Positions 7,980-16,876 are shown, counted from the first letter of the stretch. The stretch is 64,000 nt of DNA from Thermopolyspora flexuosa (GCF_006716785.1 NZ_VFPQ01000001.1:4340001-4404000); one strand, 5' to 3'. The notes: generated by a model from the letters alone, not told the origin. Numbers and translations: made by a program.

Positions 7980-9184
7980 GGCTCCTCCCGCTTCATCGTC
8001 AACGTCACCTCGGTGCCCTCGCCGGGAGCCGTCCGGATCCGGGCGGCCCCGCCGTTCCGCTCCATCCGCCCGATGATCGACTCGCGGATGCCCATGCGGT
8101 CCGGCGGCACCGCGTCGAGGTCGAACCCCTTGCCGCGGTCGCGGACGAAGACGGTGACCTCGTCGGGCTCCACCTCCGCGTACACCGAGACGACCGACGC
8201 CTCAGAATATTTCGCCGCGTTGACCATCGCCTGCCGGGCCGCCTGCACGAGCGCGTTCAGCCGGGGCGTCAGGTCGGCGTCGCCGACGCAGACCACCTCG
8301 ATCGGCACCCCGTGCTCGTCCTCGACCTCGGCCGCGACCCGCCGTACCGCGGCGGCCACGGTGCGGTCGGCGTCGGCCTTGGGCTGGTAGAGCCAGTTGC
8401 GCAGCTCCCGCTCCTGGGCGCGGGCGAGCCGCAGCACCTCGCGCGGATCGTGCGCGTTGCGCTGGATCAGGGTGAGGGTGTGCAGCACCGAGTCGTGCAC
8501 GTGGGCGGCGAGCTCCGCGCGCTCCTCCTGCCGGATGCGCTCACGGCGCTCGTTCTGCAGCTCCTTGACGAGCACGGTGATCCACGGCGCGGCGATCACC
8601 GCGATGCCGCCGACCACCACGCCGGTGAACATCAGCCCGGTCCGGGCGGCGGCGAGCTCGCCGCTCGCCGCGAGGAAGCCGATGGCGCCCACGACGACGA
8701 GGAGCAGCCCGAACGCGGTGCGCAGCCAGGAGCGGCGGACCTTGCGGACCGCGCCGCTCACCCAGCGCTGCCGCACCGAGTCGGCCTGCTGCCACAGCAC
8801 GAGGCCGCCGATGCCGACCACGGCGATCGCCCACGCGCCGAACCCCCGCAGGGTCCCGACGGTGAGCCAGGTGAACGCGGTGAGCGCCATGCCGATCGCG
8901 GCGTAGGCGGTGAGCTGCACCCAGTCGCGGGCGGGCTTGGGGCCGGTGTGCGGCACGCTGGGGGTGAACAGCCACAGCGCCGCGTACGCGACCACGCCCA
9001 CGCCCTGGACGACGGTGAGCAGCACGAAGGCGAGCCGCAGCACCACCGGGTCGAGCCGGAGGTGGTCGGCGACGCCCTGCGCGACCCCGGCGATCAGGCG
9101 GCCCTCGACCGGCCGGCGCAGCCGCGGGTACGGCGCGTCGGCGGCGGGAGGCGGTTTCGGCGTTTTCGGCGGCTTGTCGGGCAT
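7976..9184 (-). CDS. Sensor histidine kinase with N-terminal PspC domain
   Basis: 402 residues. An N-terminal PspC domain (about residues 20-85; RPVEGRLIAGVAQGVADHL) is followed by about four membrane helices, then a HisKA_3 dimerisation region (HVHDSVLHTL, phosphoacceptor His) and a HATPase_c domain (NAAKYSEA N-box, DRGKGFD G-box). It is a NarL/LiaS-type kinase that phosphorylates the adjacent regulator. ATG 9184 (MPDKPPK, with AGGGA upstream) is preferred to the open frame from 9223. Divergent from the second PspC protein. Confidence 0.92.
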   Translation of the reverse strand: MPDKPPKTPKPPPAADAPYPRLRRPVEGRLIAGVAQGVADHLRLDPVVLRLAFVLLTVVQGVGVVAYAALWLFTPSVPHTGPKPARDWVQLTAYAAIGMALTAFTWLTVGTLRGFGAWAIAVVGIGGLVLWQQADSVRQRWVSGAVRKVRRSWLRTAFGLLLVVVGAIGFLAASGELAAARTGLMFTGVVVGGIAVIAAPWITVLVKELQNERRERIRQEERAELAAHVHDSVLHTLTLIQRNAHDPREVLRLARAQERELRNWLYQPKADADRTVAAAVRRVAAEVEDEHGVPIEVVCVGDADLTPRLNALVQAARQAMVNAAKYSEASVVSVYAEVEPDEVTVFVRDRGKGFDLDAVPPDRMGIRESIIGRMERNGGAARIRTAPGEGTEVTLTMKREEP

Positions 9185-9221
9185 GGTCCCTGCATCGTCA
9201 CACGTCAGGCGGCGGTAGCGC

Positions 9222-9272
9222 ATCAGGGGACGCCCTGATCTGCTCCCTGGGTTCTCCGGGACGGCTCAGGGG
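9222..9272. promoter_or_regulatory. Candidate operator between PspC kinase and PspC protein
   Basis: ATCAGGG (9222-9228) and CCCTGAT (9233-9239) form a perfect 7-4-7 inverted repeat. TCAGGGG recurs at 9266-9272, 43 bp (about four turns) from the first copy. The position between divergent genes suits autoregulation by the LuxR-type regulator. This is inferred from sequence alone. Confidence 0.4.
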
Positions 9273-9318
9273 TCTCCCCGATGGTCCCGTCCCGTCCGGT
9301 CCGAGCAGGATAGGGGGC

Positions 9319-11052
9319 ATGATGAGCACGACCACGCCCGAACCGGACGTCCGGCCCGCCGAGACCGGCGAGGGCACCCTGCGGCGCGCCGGTGAGGGGC
9401 GCATGCTCACCGGGGTGTGCGAAGGGCTGGGCCGGTACGCCGGGATCGACCCGGTGCTGATCCGGGTGGGCTTCGCCGTGCTCGTCCTCGGCTCGGGCAT
9501 CGGGTTCTTCCTGTATATCGCGGCGTTCCTGCTGATGAGCCGCGACGACGGCGGCCCCGGGTACGCCGAGCAGTGGACCGGCCGCCGGTTCGACGCGCAG
9601 ACCGTGCTCGCCCTGCTCGCCGCGGTGCTCGCCTTCGGCCTGGTGATGAACCTGGTCTCCGACACCACCGGCCCGCGCACCGTCGTCGTCGGCACCGTGG
9701 TCGCGATCGCCCTGCTCACCGCGCGCGGCCGGGGCGTGGACCTGATCGCGGTCGCCCGCTCGCTGCCGACCCGCGCGGCCTGGCGCCGTGCCGGGCGCAT
9801 CCCGGACGCCGGGGTGGCCGCCGCGGCCCCGGCGGGTGCGGCCCAGGCGGGCGGGGGCACGACGACGCAGGACGCGGACCCGACCGCGGCGGCGGTCCCA
9901 CCGCGGCAGGCGTCCCCGCACCCGGCGGACGCGCCCGACGCCCCGGCCGCCGCCCCCGCGCCGGAGCACGGCGCGGCCCCGCGGCAGGAGCCCGGCGCAC
10001 CGGAGCCGGCCCGCTCCGGGACACCCGCCGAGCCCGTCCCGGGCGCGGCCCCCGAGGCGCCCGCCGGCACCGCTCCGGACCACCCGGGCGCACCCGGCGG
10101 CGCCGTACCGGACAGCCCGGACGCCGCGCCCGCGAGCTCCGCGGCCCGTACCGCGCCACCGCCGCCCGGCGCCACGGATCCGACCGTCGTGCTGCCCCCG
10201 CCGAGCCCGGCGGGCGCCACGGCCGGCGGCACCGGCGACGGTTACCGGCGGCTGAGGGACCTCGCCGACGAGGCGCGCTACGGGTACGCCGCGCACGAGC
10301 CGTTCGCGCCGCACGGCCCCTACCACTCCCCCGGCCGGTACCCCGACGACACCCTGCTCGACCTCGAGGCCGCCGGGCCGGGCCACGGCCTGGGTCCCGG
10401 GTACGGCCAGGCCGGGCCACCGGCACCCCCCGCCCCCAGGCGCCCGCGGTCCTTCGTGGGCACGATCACCATCCTTGTCGCGCTAGTCGTTGGAGGGATC
10501 ATGGCGGCCACGCAGCCGTCCGGGCCGACGGCGAACGTCGCCCTCATCGGCGGGGCCGTGCTCGTCACCATCGGCGCCGGGCTGCTCGTGACCGCGTGGT
10601 TCGGCCGCGGCGTCGGGCTGATCGCCGCGGGCACGCTCGTGTCCTGCCTGCTCATCGCGTCCACCGCGGTGGGCGGGGTGCCGCACCGCATCGGCAGCTA
10701 CACCTGGGTGCCCGCGACCACGGCCGAGGCGCTGATCGAGCGGTACGACATCGGCATCGGCGACGGCACGCTCGACCTGACCGAGATCGAGGCCGCGCCC
10801 GGCAGCCGTACCCGGTTCGACCTGCGGATCGCGGTCGGCGAACTGCGCGTGATCGTGCCGCCGGCCGCGCGGGCGGAGGTGGACGTGCGGGTCCGGATCG
10901 GCGACGTCACCGTGGGCCGCACCACGCGCGGCGGCACCGACCTCGCCGTGACCACCGTGCTCGAGCCCGAGGAGGATTCGGGCGGCCCGCCGCCGGTGTT
11001 CGAGCTGCACATCCGGGCCGACCTCGGGGACGTGGAGGTACGGCATGGCTAG
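9319..11052 (+). CDS. PspC/toast-rack membrane protein (LiaF-like partner)
   Basis: 577 residues. The N-terminal PspC domain (GRMLTGVCEGLGRYAGIDPV, about residues 29-80) includes its membrane helix. Two or so further helices follow, then a long Ala/Pro/Gly-rich linker (about 165-300) and another helix cluster around residues 375-450. The C-terminal beta-rich domain (DIGIGDGTLDLTEIEA and on) resembles the DUF2154/DUF4097 toast-rack domain of LiaF. It is probably the envelope-stress sensor or inhibitor partner of the divergent kinase. AGGGGG lies immediately upstream; ATG 9322 has better SD spacing than ATG 9319. The next gene overlaps its end by 8 nt. Confidence 0.85.
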   Translation: MMSTTTPEPDVRPAETGEGTLRRAGEGRMLTGVCEGLGRYAGIDPVLIRVGFAVLVLGSGIGFFLYIAAFLLMSRDDGGPGYAEQWTGRRFDAQTVLALLAAVLAFGLVMNLVSDTTGPRTVVVGTVVAIALLTARGRGVDLIAVARSLPTRAAWRRAGRIPDAGVAAAAPAGAAQAGGGTTTQDADPTAAAVPPRQASPHPADAPDAPAAAPAPEHGAAPRQEPGAPEPARSGTPAEPVPGAAPEAPAGTAPDHPGAPGGAVPDSPDAAPASSAARTAPPPPGATDPTVVLPPPSPAGATAGGTGDGYRRLRDLADEARYGYAAHEPFAPHGPYHSPGRYPDDTLLDLEAAGPGHGLGPGYGQAGPPAPPAPRRPRSFVGTITILVALVVGGIMAATQPSGPTANVALIGGAVLVTIGAGLLVTAWFGRGVGLIAAGTLVSCLLIASTAVGGVPHRIGSYTWVPATTAEALIERYDIGIGDGTLDLTEIEAAPGSRTRFDLRIAVGELRVIVPPAARAEVDVRVRIGDVTVGRTTRGGTDLAVTTVLEPEEDSGGPPPVFELHIRADLGDVEVRHG

Positions 11053-11344
11053 GCGGCGCCACCGGCCGGCCCGCCGCGCCGAGGCCGCGGCGGAGTGGGC
11101 GGCGTTCCACGAGTGGGGCCCGGAGTGGGCGTCCCCGGGCGAGCCGCGCGGCGAGCGGCGGCGGCTGCGGCACCGCACCGACTGGCTGTCGCTGCTCGGC
11201 GGGCTGCTCTTCATCGGCATGGGCGTCCGGTTCATCGCCGGGCCGCCCGCCGACCCGGTGACCATGCTCGCGGTGCTGCTCACCGGCCTCGCCTTCGCGG
11301 GCCTCGTCGCCGTGATCGTCACCGCGGCCCGGGGCCGCCGCTGA
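11045..11344 (+). CDS. Small two-helix membrane protein
   Basis: A 99-residue protein with an Arg/Glu-rich N-terminal half and two predicted membrane helices (LSLLGGLLFIGMGVRFI and MLAVLLTGLAFAGLVAVIV), ending in Arg-rich residues. It overlaps the PspC-protein stop by 8 nt, so the two are one operon, and it probably works with the envelope-stress module. The family is not recognised beyond similar small proteins next to PspC genes in actinomycetes. It is followed by an intrinsic terminator. Confidence 0.75.
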   Translation: MARRRHRPARRAEAAAEWAAFHEWGPEWASPGEPRGERRRLRHRTDWLSLLGGLLFIGMGVRFIAGPPADPVTMLAVLLTGLAFAGLVAVIVTAARGRR

Positions 11345-11374
11345 GCGCCCGGCCGCGACGACCACCGTCGTGCG

Positions 11375-11407
11375 GACGCCGGTTCCCCATCGGGACCGGC
11401 GTCTTTT
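11375..11407 (+). terminator. Intrinsic terminator after PspC operon
   Basis: GACGCCGGT (11375-11383) pairs with ACCGGCGTC (11395-11403) and is followed directly by TTTT. Confidence 0.85.
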
Positions 11408-11423
11408 CACATGCGTTCAGGGG

Positions 11424-11451
11424 TTGACGCTCTGCAACAGCTGAATACCGT
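11424..11451 (+). promoter_or_regulatory. Likely promoter of coxSLM
   Basis: TTGACG (11424-11429) and TACCGT (11446-11451) are separated by 16 nt. It lies between the preceding terminator and coxS and would give a leader of about 130 nt. No riboswitch is recognised in that leader. Confidence 0.5.
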
Positions 11452-11589
11452 TGGGGTGTTAGAAATCTCACATTCGCCACGGTTGGTGCGCTATGGGAGA
11501 GTTGCGCCCCACCTCCGGGTGGCAGATCCGGGGTCCGCCGTGCCGTGCCGTACGTCCGCGTCACCACCCATTGATCGCCTGGAGGACGT

Positions 11590-12075
11590 ATGCCCCAGAT
11601 CACCGTCACCGTTGACGGCATCACACACGAGGTGGAGGTCGAGCCGCGGCTTCTCCTCGTTCACCTGCTGCGCGACCGGCTCGGGAAGACCGGCACCCCG
11701 ATCGGCTGCGACACATCCAACTGCGGCGCCTGCACGGTCCTCATGGACGGCAAGAGCGTGAAGAGCTGCTCGGTGCTCGCCGTCCAGGCCGACCAGTCCG
11801 ACATCGTCACCATCGAGGGCCTGTCCACGGACGGGACCTGGCACCCCCTGCAGAAGGCCTTCCACGAAGAACACGCGCTCCAGTGCGGCTACTGCACTCC
11901 AGGCATGATCATGGCGTCGCTCGACCTGCTGCGGGAGAACCCCGACCCGTCCGACGACGCCATCCGCAAGGGCCTTGAGGGCAACCTGTGCCGGTGCACG
12001 GGCTACTGCAACATCGTGCGGGCCGTACGGCGCGCGGCCGCCGAGATGAGCGGGCGGGAGGTGAGCGCCACGTGA
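11590..12075 (+). CDS. coxS: 2Fe-2S subunit of CO dehydrogenase-type molybdenum hydroxylase
   Basis: 161 residues, the usual CoxS size. The N-terminal plant-type 2Fe-2S domain has [12 protein letters not shown] plus a later Cys in KSCSV. The C-terminal four-helix 2Fe-2S domain has CGYCTPG and CRCTGY. It carries electrons from the Mo site in CoxL to FAD in CoxM. ATG 11590 has GGAGG at 11581-11585. The S-L-M order and GTGA overlap with coxL show a single operon. It has its own likely promoter and is insulated upstream by a terminator. Confidence 0.95.
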   Translation: MPQITVTVDGITHEVEVEPRLLLVHLLRDRLGKTGTPIGCDTSNCGACTVLMDGKSVKSCSVLAVQADQSDIVTIEGLSTDGTWHPLQKAFHEEHALQCGYCTPGMIMASLDLLRENPDPSDDAIRKGLEGNLCRCTGYCNIVRAVRRAAAEMSGREVSAT

Positions 12076-14423
12076 CCGAGACGCTCGAGACCGTACCCGA
12101 GGTGGGCCGGGCGCGCCGCCGCAAGGAGGACACCCGGCTGGTCACCGGCCGTACCCGGTGGACCGACAACATCCAGCTCCCCGGGATGCTGTACGTGGCG
12201 TTCCTGCGCAGCCCGATGGCGCACGCCCGCATCACCCGGGTGGACGTGTCGGCGGCCCGCGAGAAGCCGGGCGTGGTCGCCGCGTTCAGCGGCCGGGACT
12301 TCGCCGAGGAGCAGGGCAGCCTGCCGTGCGCCTGGCCGGTCACCGAGGACATGGTGCACCCCGACCACCCGCCGATGGCGGTGGACACGGTCCGGTACGT
12401 CGGCGAGGCGGTCGCCTGCGTGGTCGCCACCGACCGCTACCGGGCCGCGGACGCCCTCGAGGCGATCGAGGTCGAGTACGAGCCGCTGCCGCCCGTGCTC
12501 GACATGAACGAGGCGCTCAAGCCGGAGTCGCCGAAGGTCCACGAGGCCGGGAACAAGGCGTTCACCTGGAAGTTCTCCAACGGTGACGTCGAGGCGGCGT
12601 TCCGCGACGCGCCCGTGGTGATCGACCGGCGTTACCGCCAGCAGCGGCTCATCCCGAGCGCGATGGAGCCGCGGGCGGTGGTCGTGGACACCGACGGCGA
12701 GACGTTCACGCTCTACTCGGCCACCCAGATCCCGCACATCCTCCGGGTGATGCTCGCCCTCACCACCGGTATCCCCGAGCACCGGTTGCGGGTGATCGCG
12801 CCCGACGTCGGCGGCGGCTTCGGCTCGAAGCTGCAGGTCACCGCCGAGGAGGTGCTGTGCCTGCTGATCTGCCGCCGGCTCGGCAAACCGGTGAAGTGGA
12901 CCGAGTCGCGCACCGAGGGCAACCTCACCGTGCACCACGGCCGCGACCAGCTCCAGCACATCGAGATCGCGGCCGAGCGGGACGGCCGGATCCGCGGCAT
13001 CCGGGTGAACCTGCTCGCCGACATGGGCGCGTACCTCATGCTCGTCACCCCGGGCGTGCCGCTGCTCGGCGCGTTCATGTACAACGGCATCTACAAGATG
13101 GACGCCTACGACTTCACCTGCACGGGCGTCTTCACCACCAAGATGCCGACCGACGCCTACCGCGGCGCGGGCCGCCCCGAGGCGACGTACGCATTGGAGC
13201 GCGCCATGGACGAGCTCGCCCACGAGCTCGGCATCGACCCGATCGAACTGCGGCGGCGCAACTGGATCCGGCACGAGGAGTTCCCGTACACCACGATCTG
13301 CGGGCTCACCTACGACTCGGGCAACTACGAGGCGGCGACCGAGAAGGCGCTCGCGCTGTTCGGCTACGACAAGCTCCGCGCCGAGCAGGCCGACCGCCGC
13401 GAGCGCAAGGACCCGGTGCAGCTCGGCATCGGCATCTCGACGTACACCGAGATGTGCGGCCTCGCGCCGAGCCGGGTGCTCGGCTCGCTGTCGTACGGCG
13501 CGGGCGGCTGGGAGCACGCGGACGTGCGCGTGCTGCCCACCGGCAAGGTCGAGGTGGTCACCGGCAGCAGCCCGCACGGGCAGGGCCACGAGACCGCGTG
13601 GAGCCAGATCGTCGCCGACCAGCTCGGCGTGCCGTTCGAGGACGTCACCGTGATCCACGGCGACACCGCCTCCTCGCACAAGGGCATGGACACGTACGGC
13701 TCGCGCTCGCTCGCGGTCGGCGGCATCGCGATCGTGCGGGCGTGCGAGAAGGTGCGGGAGAAGGCCAGGCAGATCGCGGCGCACCTGCTCGAGGCGTCCC
13801 CGGACGACATCGAGTTCGACCGCGGCGTCTTCCGGGTGCGCGGCACCCAGTCCGGCAAGACGATCCAGGAGATCGCGCTCGCCACGTTCGCCGCGCACAA
13901 CCTGCCCGACGGCGTGGAGCCGCGGCTGGACGCGAGCGCCACGTTCGACCCGGAGAACTTCTCCTTCCCGCACGGCACCCACCTGTGCGCGGTCGAGGTG
14001 GACACCGAGACCGGCGCGGTGAAGATCCGGTCGTACGTGGCGGTCGACGACGTCGGCCGGGTGGTGAACCCGCTGATCGTCGAGGGCCAGGTGCACGGCG
14101 GCATCGCGCAGGGCATCGGCCAGGCGCTGTTCGAGGAGGCGGTCTACGACTCCGAGGGCAACCTGATCACCACGACGATGGCCGACTACCTGCTGCCGTC
14201 CGCGGCCGACCTGCCCGACTTCGTCACCGACCGCACCGAGACCCCGGCGACCTCGAACCCGCTGGGCGTCAAGGGCGTCGGCGAGGCCGGCACGATCGCG
14301 TCCACGCCCGCCGTGGTGAACGCGATCGTGGACGCGCTCCGGCCGTACGGGGTCCACGACGTACCGATGCCGTGCACACCCGAGCGGGTGTGGCGGGCCG
14401 TACAGGAAGGGGCCGCCTCATGA
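12072..14423 (+). CDS. coxL: Molybdopterin-binding large subunit, form II CoxL-like
   Basis: 783 residues, xanthine-dehydrogenase/CoxL family, carrying Mo-pterin cytosine dinucleotide. GGGFGSK is present in the Mo-cofactor region, and the active-site loop reads AYRGAGR (residues 362-368). True aerobic CO dehydrogenases (form I) have AYxCSFR, with the Cys that binds Cu. The AYRGAGR form is form II, whose physiological substrate is often not CO. The molybdenum-hydroxylase call is certain, but CO as substrate is not supported by this motif; an aldehyde or N-heterocycle is equally possible. Starts at GTG 12072, overlapping the coxS stop, and overlaps coxM by ATGA. Confidence 0.9.
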   Translation: MTETLETVPEVGRARRRKEDTRLVTGRTRWTDNIQLPGMLYVAFLRSPMAHARITRVDVSAAREKPGVVAAFSGRDFAEEQGSLPCAWPVTEDMVHPDHPPMAVDTVRYVGEAVACVVATDRYRAADALEAIEVEYEPLPPVLDMNEALKPESPKVHEAGNKAFTWKFSNGDVEAAFRDAPVVIDRRYRQQRLIPSAMEPRAVVVDTDGETFTLYSATQIPHILRVMLALTTGIPEHRLRVIAPDVGGGFGSKLQVTAEEVLCLLICRRLGKPVKWTESRTEGNLTVHHGRDQLQHIEIAAERDGRIRGIRVNLLADMGAYLMLVTPGVPLLGAFMYNGIYKMDAYDFTCTGVFTTKMPTDAYRGAGRPEATYALERAMDELAHELGIDPIELRRRNWIRHEEFPYTTICGLTYDSGNYEAATEKALALFGYDKLRAEQADRRERKDPVQLGIGISTYTEMCGLAPSRVLGSLSYGAGGWEHADVRVLPTGKVEVVTGSSPHGQGHETAWSQIVADQLGVPFEDVTVIHGDTASSHKGMDTYGSRSLAVGGIAIVRACEKVREKARQIAAHLLEASPDDIEFDRGVFRVRGTQSGKTIQEIALATFAAHNLPDGVEPRLDASATFDPENFSFPHGTHLCAVEVDTETGAVKIRSYVAVDDVGRVVNPLIVEGQVHGGIAQGIGQALFEEAVYDSEGNLITTTMADYLLPSAADLPDFVTDRTETPATSNPLGVKGVGEAGTIASTPAVVNAIVDALRPYGVHDVPMPCTPERVWRAVQEGAAS

Positions 14424-15280
14424 TCCCGGCACCGTTCGACTACGTTCGGCCCGGCTCGCTCGACGAGGCGGTGGCCGCGCTCGCCGACGCGGGCGAGGAC
14501 GCCAAGGTCCTCGCGGGGGGCCAGTCGCTGCTGCCGCTGCTGCGGCTGCGCCTCGCCTACCCCTCCACCCTCGTCGACATCGGCCGGGTGCCCGAGCTGC
14601 GCGGCGTGCGCGACGCGGGCGACCACGTGTTCATCGGCGCGATGACCACGCACGACGAGGTGCTCCACTCGGAGGTCGTGCGGGCCGAGTGCCCGCTGGT
14701 CGCGCTCGCCACGGCCACCGTCGCCGACCCCGCGGTACGGCACCGCGGCACGCTCGGCGGCGCGCTCGCCCACGCCGACCCGGCCGGTGACCTGCCCGCG
14801 GTGGCGGTCGCGCTCGACATGCGCATGGTCGCCCGGTCCCGGGACGGCGAGCGGGTGATCCCGGCGTCCGAGTTCTTCGTCGACTACCTGGAGACGGCGC
14901 TCGCCCCCGGCGAGATCCTCGTCGGCGTCCAGGTGCCGAAGCTCGGCCCGGGCTGGGGCTTCCACTACGAGAAGTTCCACCGCACCGCCCAGGCGTGGGC
15001 GATCGTCGGCGTGGCCGCGGCGGTCCGGCGGTCGAACGGCACGGTCGAGGAGGCCCGCATCGGCCTCACCAACATGGCCACCCGGCCGGTGCGCGCCGCC
15101 GCCGTGGAGGAGGCCGTCCGCGGGGCCGCCGTCACCGACACCTCGGCGCTGCGGAGCGCCGCCGCCCACGCGGCCGAGAACACCGACCCGCCCTCCGACC
15201 TGCACGGTGGGCCCGACTACCGCCGGCACCTCGCGCAGGTCCTCACCCACCGCGCCCTCATGGCCGCGGCCGCCGCCTAG
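14420..15280 (+). CDS. coxM: FAD subunit of CO dehydrogenase-type hydroxylase
   Basis: 286 residues. It has the two FAD-binding motifs of the family: AGGQSLLPLLRLRLAYP near residue 33, and RGTLGGALAHADPAGDLP around residues 111-128. The C-terminal CO_deh_flav_C domain follows. It accepts electrons from CoxS and passes them to quinone or another acceptor. It starts inside the coxL stop (ATGA). A purine-rich repeat tract and then a 16-bp terminator stem follow. No maturation genes (coxD, coxE, coxF) are adjacent, which is unusual for form I CODH and fits a form II enzyme. Confidence 0.93.
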   Translation: MIPAPFDYVRPGSLDEAVAALADAGEDAKVLAGGQSLLPLLRLRLAYPSTLVDIGRVPELRGVRDAGDHVFIGAMTTHDEVLHSEVVRAECPLVALATATVADPAVRHRGTLGGALAHADPAGDLPAVAVALDMRMVARSRDGERVIPASEFFVDYLETALAPGEILVGVQVPKLGPGWGFHYEKFHRTAQAWAIVGVAAAVRRSNGTVEEARIGLTNMATRPVRAAAVEEAVRGAAVTDTSALRSAAAHAAENTDPPSDLHGGPDYRRHLAQVLTHRALMAAAAA

Positions 15281-15283
15281 CCC

Positions 15284-15375
15284 GGCACGGCAAAGAAAGG
15301 GTCAAAGGAGGAGAGGGCAAAGAGCAAGCAGCGGAAAACCGGGCAAAGAAGACGGCAAAGAGAACACACGGCGAG
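15284..15375 (+). repeat. Purine-rich tract with GGCAAAG repeats
   Basis: An A/G-dominated spacer after coxM contains four copies of GGCAAAG, starting at 15289, 15316, 15342 and 15354. The first three are 26-27 bp apart. It is non-coding on present evidence and strikingly AT-richer than its surroundings. Confidence 0.6.
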
Positions 15376-15395
15376 GGAAGCACGGCGCTGCGAGG

Positions 15396-15433
15396 ACGCG
15401 TGGTCGCGGCCAGGCCGCGACCACGCGTTCCTT
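15396..15433 (+). terminator. Strong terminator of coxSLM
   Basis: A perfect 16-bp stem (15396-15411 with 15413-15428) is followed by TCCTTTT. Confidence 0.85.
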
Positions 15434-15570
15434 TTCCCCGGCCGGTCTCCCCCGCCGGGGCCGCCCGCCGTACCCCGTGGCGGGCCGGGGCGCCGGTCCG
15501 GCACACCCCGGTGCCCAGGGCACCGATGCACAGACCGGGAGGGGACGTGGACGTTCCTAAGCTCGATGGC

Positions 15571-16191
15571 ATGGCCAGATACTTCGACGTGCATCCGGTG
15601 GACCCGCAGCCGCGGGCGATCCGCCAGGTGGTCGATCTGCTCAACGAGGACGGGCTGATCGCCTACCCGACGGACTCGAGCTACGCGCTGGGCTGCCGGC
15701 TGGGGAACCGCAAGGGCATCGAGCGCATCCGGGAGATCCGGCACCTCGGCAGCGACCACCACTTCACCCTGGTGTGCCGGGACTTCGCGCAGTTCGGGCA
15801 GTTCGTCCAGTTGAACAACTCGCGGTTCCGGATGGTCAAGTCGGTGACCCCGGGCGGCTACACGTTCATCCTCCCCGCCACCAAGGAGGTGCCGCGGCGG
15901 CTGCTCCACCCGAAGAAGAAGACGGTGGGCGTGCGCATCCCGGACCACCGGGTGGCCCAGGCGCTGCTCGCCGAGCTCGGTGAGCCGCTGGTGTCGAGCA
16001 CGCTGCTGCTGCCGGGCGAGTCCGAGCCGCTCACCCAGGGCTGGGAGATCAAGGAACGGCTCGACCACCTGCTCGACGCGGTGCTCGACTCCGGGGACTG
16101 CGGCGCCGAGCCGACCACGGTCGTCGACCTCTCCCGGGAGGAGCCGGAGATCCTGCGCCGGGGCACCGGGGACCCGGCACCGTTCGAGTAG
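15571..16191 (+). CDS. YciO-type Sua5/YrdC-family RNA-binding protein
   Basis: 206 residues of the YrdC/Sua5 fold. KRxTxxK-like nucleotide-binding features are degenerate, and the start MARYFDVHPVDPQPRAI matches YciO rather than TsaC/Sua5. IAYPTDSSYALGCR and VGVRIPDH are typical. Sua5/TsaC make threonylcarbamoyl-AMP for tRNA t6A; YciO-group proteins are related but their physiological role is less certain. ATG 15571 aligns with E. coli YciO but has no SD. TAAGCT (15558-15563) is 7 bp upstream, so the mRNA may be leaderless. GTG 15547, with GGAGG just upstream, would add eight residues. Confidence 0.85.
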   Translation: MARYFDVHPVDPQPRAIRQVVDLLNEDGLIAYPTDSSYALGCRLGNRKGIERIREIRHLGSDHHFTLVCRDFAQFGQFVQLNNSRFRMVKSVTPGGYTFILPATKEVPRRLLHPKKKTVGVRIPDHRVAQALLAELGEPLVSSTLLLPGESEPLTQGWEIKERLDHLLDAVLDSGDCGAEPTTVVDLSREEPEILRRGTGDPAPFE

Positions 16192-16213
16192 CCCGACGGG
16201 TACGGCCGGGCGG

Positions 16214-16876
16214 TCAGCCGGCCGGCGCGTCCGCCGCGGCGTCCCCGGCGGTGTGCGCGGTGCGCAGCGCGGAGAGCAGCACCTCGACCGGCTGCGCGCC
16301 GGATACCGCGTAGGTGCGGTCGAGCACGAAGAACGGCACGCCGCCGATGCCGTACACCCGGGCCTGGCGCACGTCGAGCTTGACGTCGCGGGCGTGGTCG
16401 TCGCCGGTGAGCGCGCGGCGCGCCTCCTCCTCGGGCACGCCGGCCTCGGCGCCGAGCCGTACCAGGGTGTCGATGTCGTCGAGCAGCTCACCCTCGGCGA
16501 AGTGGGCGCGCATCAGCCGCCGGTGGACCTGGTCGGCGACGCCGTGCGCCTTGGCGAGGTGGTACAGCCGGTGGGCGTCGACGGTGTTGACCACGACCGC
16601 GCGCTCCACGTCGTAGACGAGCCCCTCCTCGGCCGCGAGGCCGCGCACCCGGTCGGTCATCGCGCGCACGTCGTCGAGCGAGGCGCCGGTCTTCTCGGTG
16701 AGCATCTCGTGCACGCCCTTGCGGACGCCCCTGCGGTGCGTCGGGTCGAGCAGGAAGCTGCGCCACTCGACCTCCACCTCGTCCGCGCGTTCGTACTCGG
16801 CGAGCGCCCGCCGCAGCCGGCTCCCGGCGATGTAGCACCACGGGCAGACGAAATCGGACCACACCTCGACAAGCAC
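16214..16876 (-). CDS. DsbA-family oxidoreductase, FrnE-like
   Basis: 220 residues. A thioredoxin fold carries the CPWC redox motif near the N-terminus (VWSDFVCPWCYIAGSRL), a helical insertion, and the cis-Pro loop GIGGVPFFVLD towards the end. There is no signal peptide, so it is cytoplasmic, like FrnE/2-hydroxychromene-2-carboxylate isomerase-like DsbA proteins. Roles of the group include disulfide isomerase activity and polyketide tailoring; here it is unassigned. GTG 16876 is chosen because GGAGGGAG lies 6 nt upstream. The ATG at 16921 would add 15 unconserved residues. It converges on the YciO gene with a short gap. Confidence 0.88.
   Translation of the reverse strand: MLVEVWSDFVCPWCYIAGSRLRRALAEYERADEVEVEWRSFLLDPTHRRGVRKGVHEMLTEKTGASLDDVRAMTDRVRGLAAEEGLVYDVERAVVVNTVDAHRLYHLAKAHGVADQVHRRLMRAHFAEGELLDDIDTLVRLGAEAGVPEEEARRALTGDDHARDVKLDVRQARVYGIGGVPFFVLDRTYAVSGAQPVEVLLSALRTAHTAGDAAADAPAG

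Noticed and set aside
12003-14357. 784-residue minus-strand open frame
   Set aside because: Antisense shadow of coxL.
12072-14423. True aerobic CO dehydrogenase (form I)
   Set aside because: The active-site loop is AYRGAGR, not AYxCSFR, so only the form II family call is kept.
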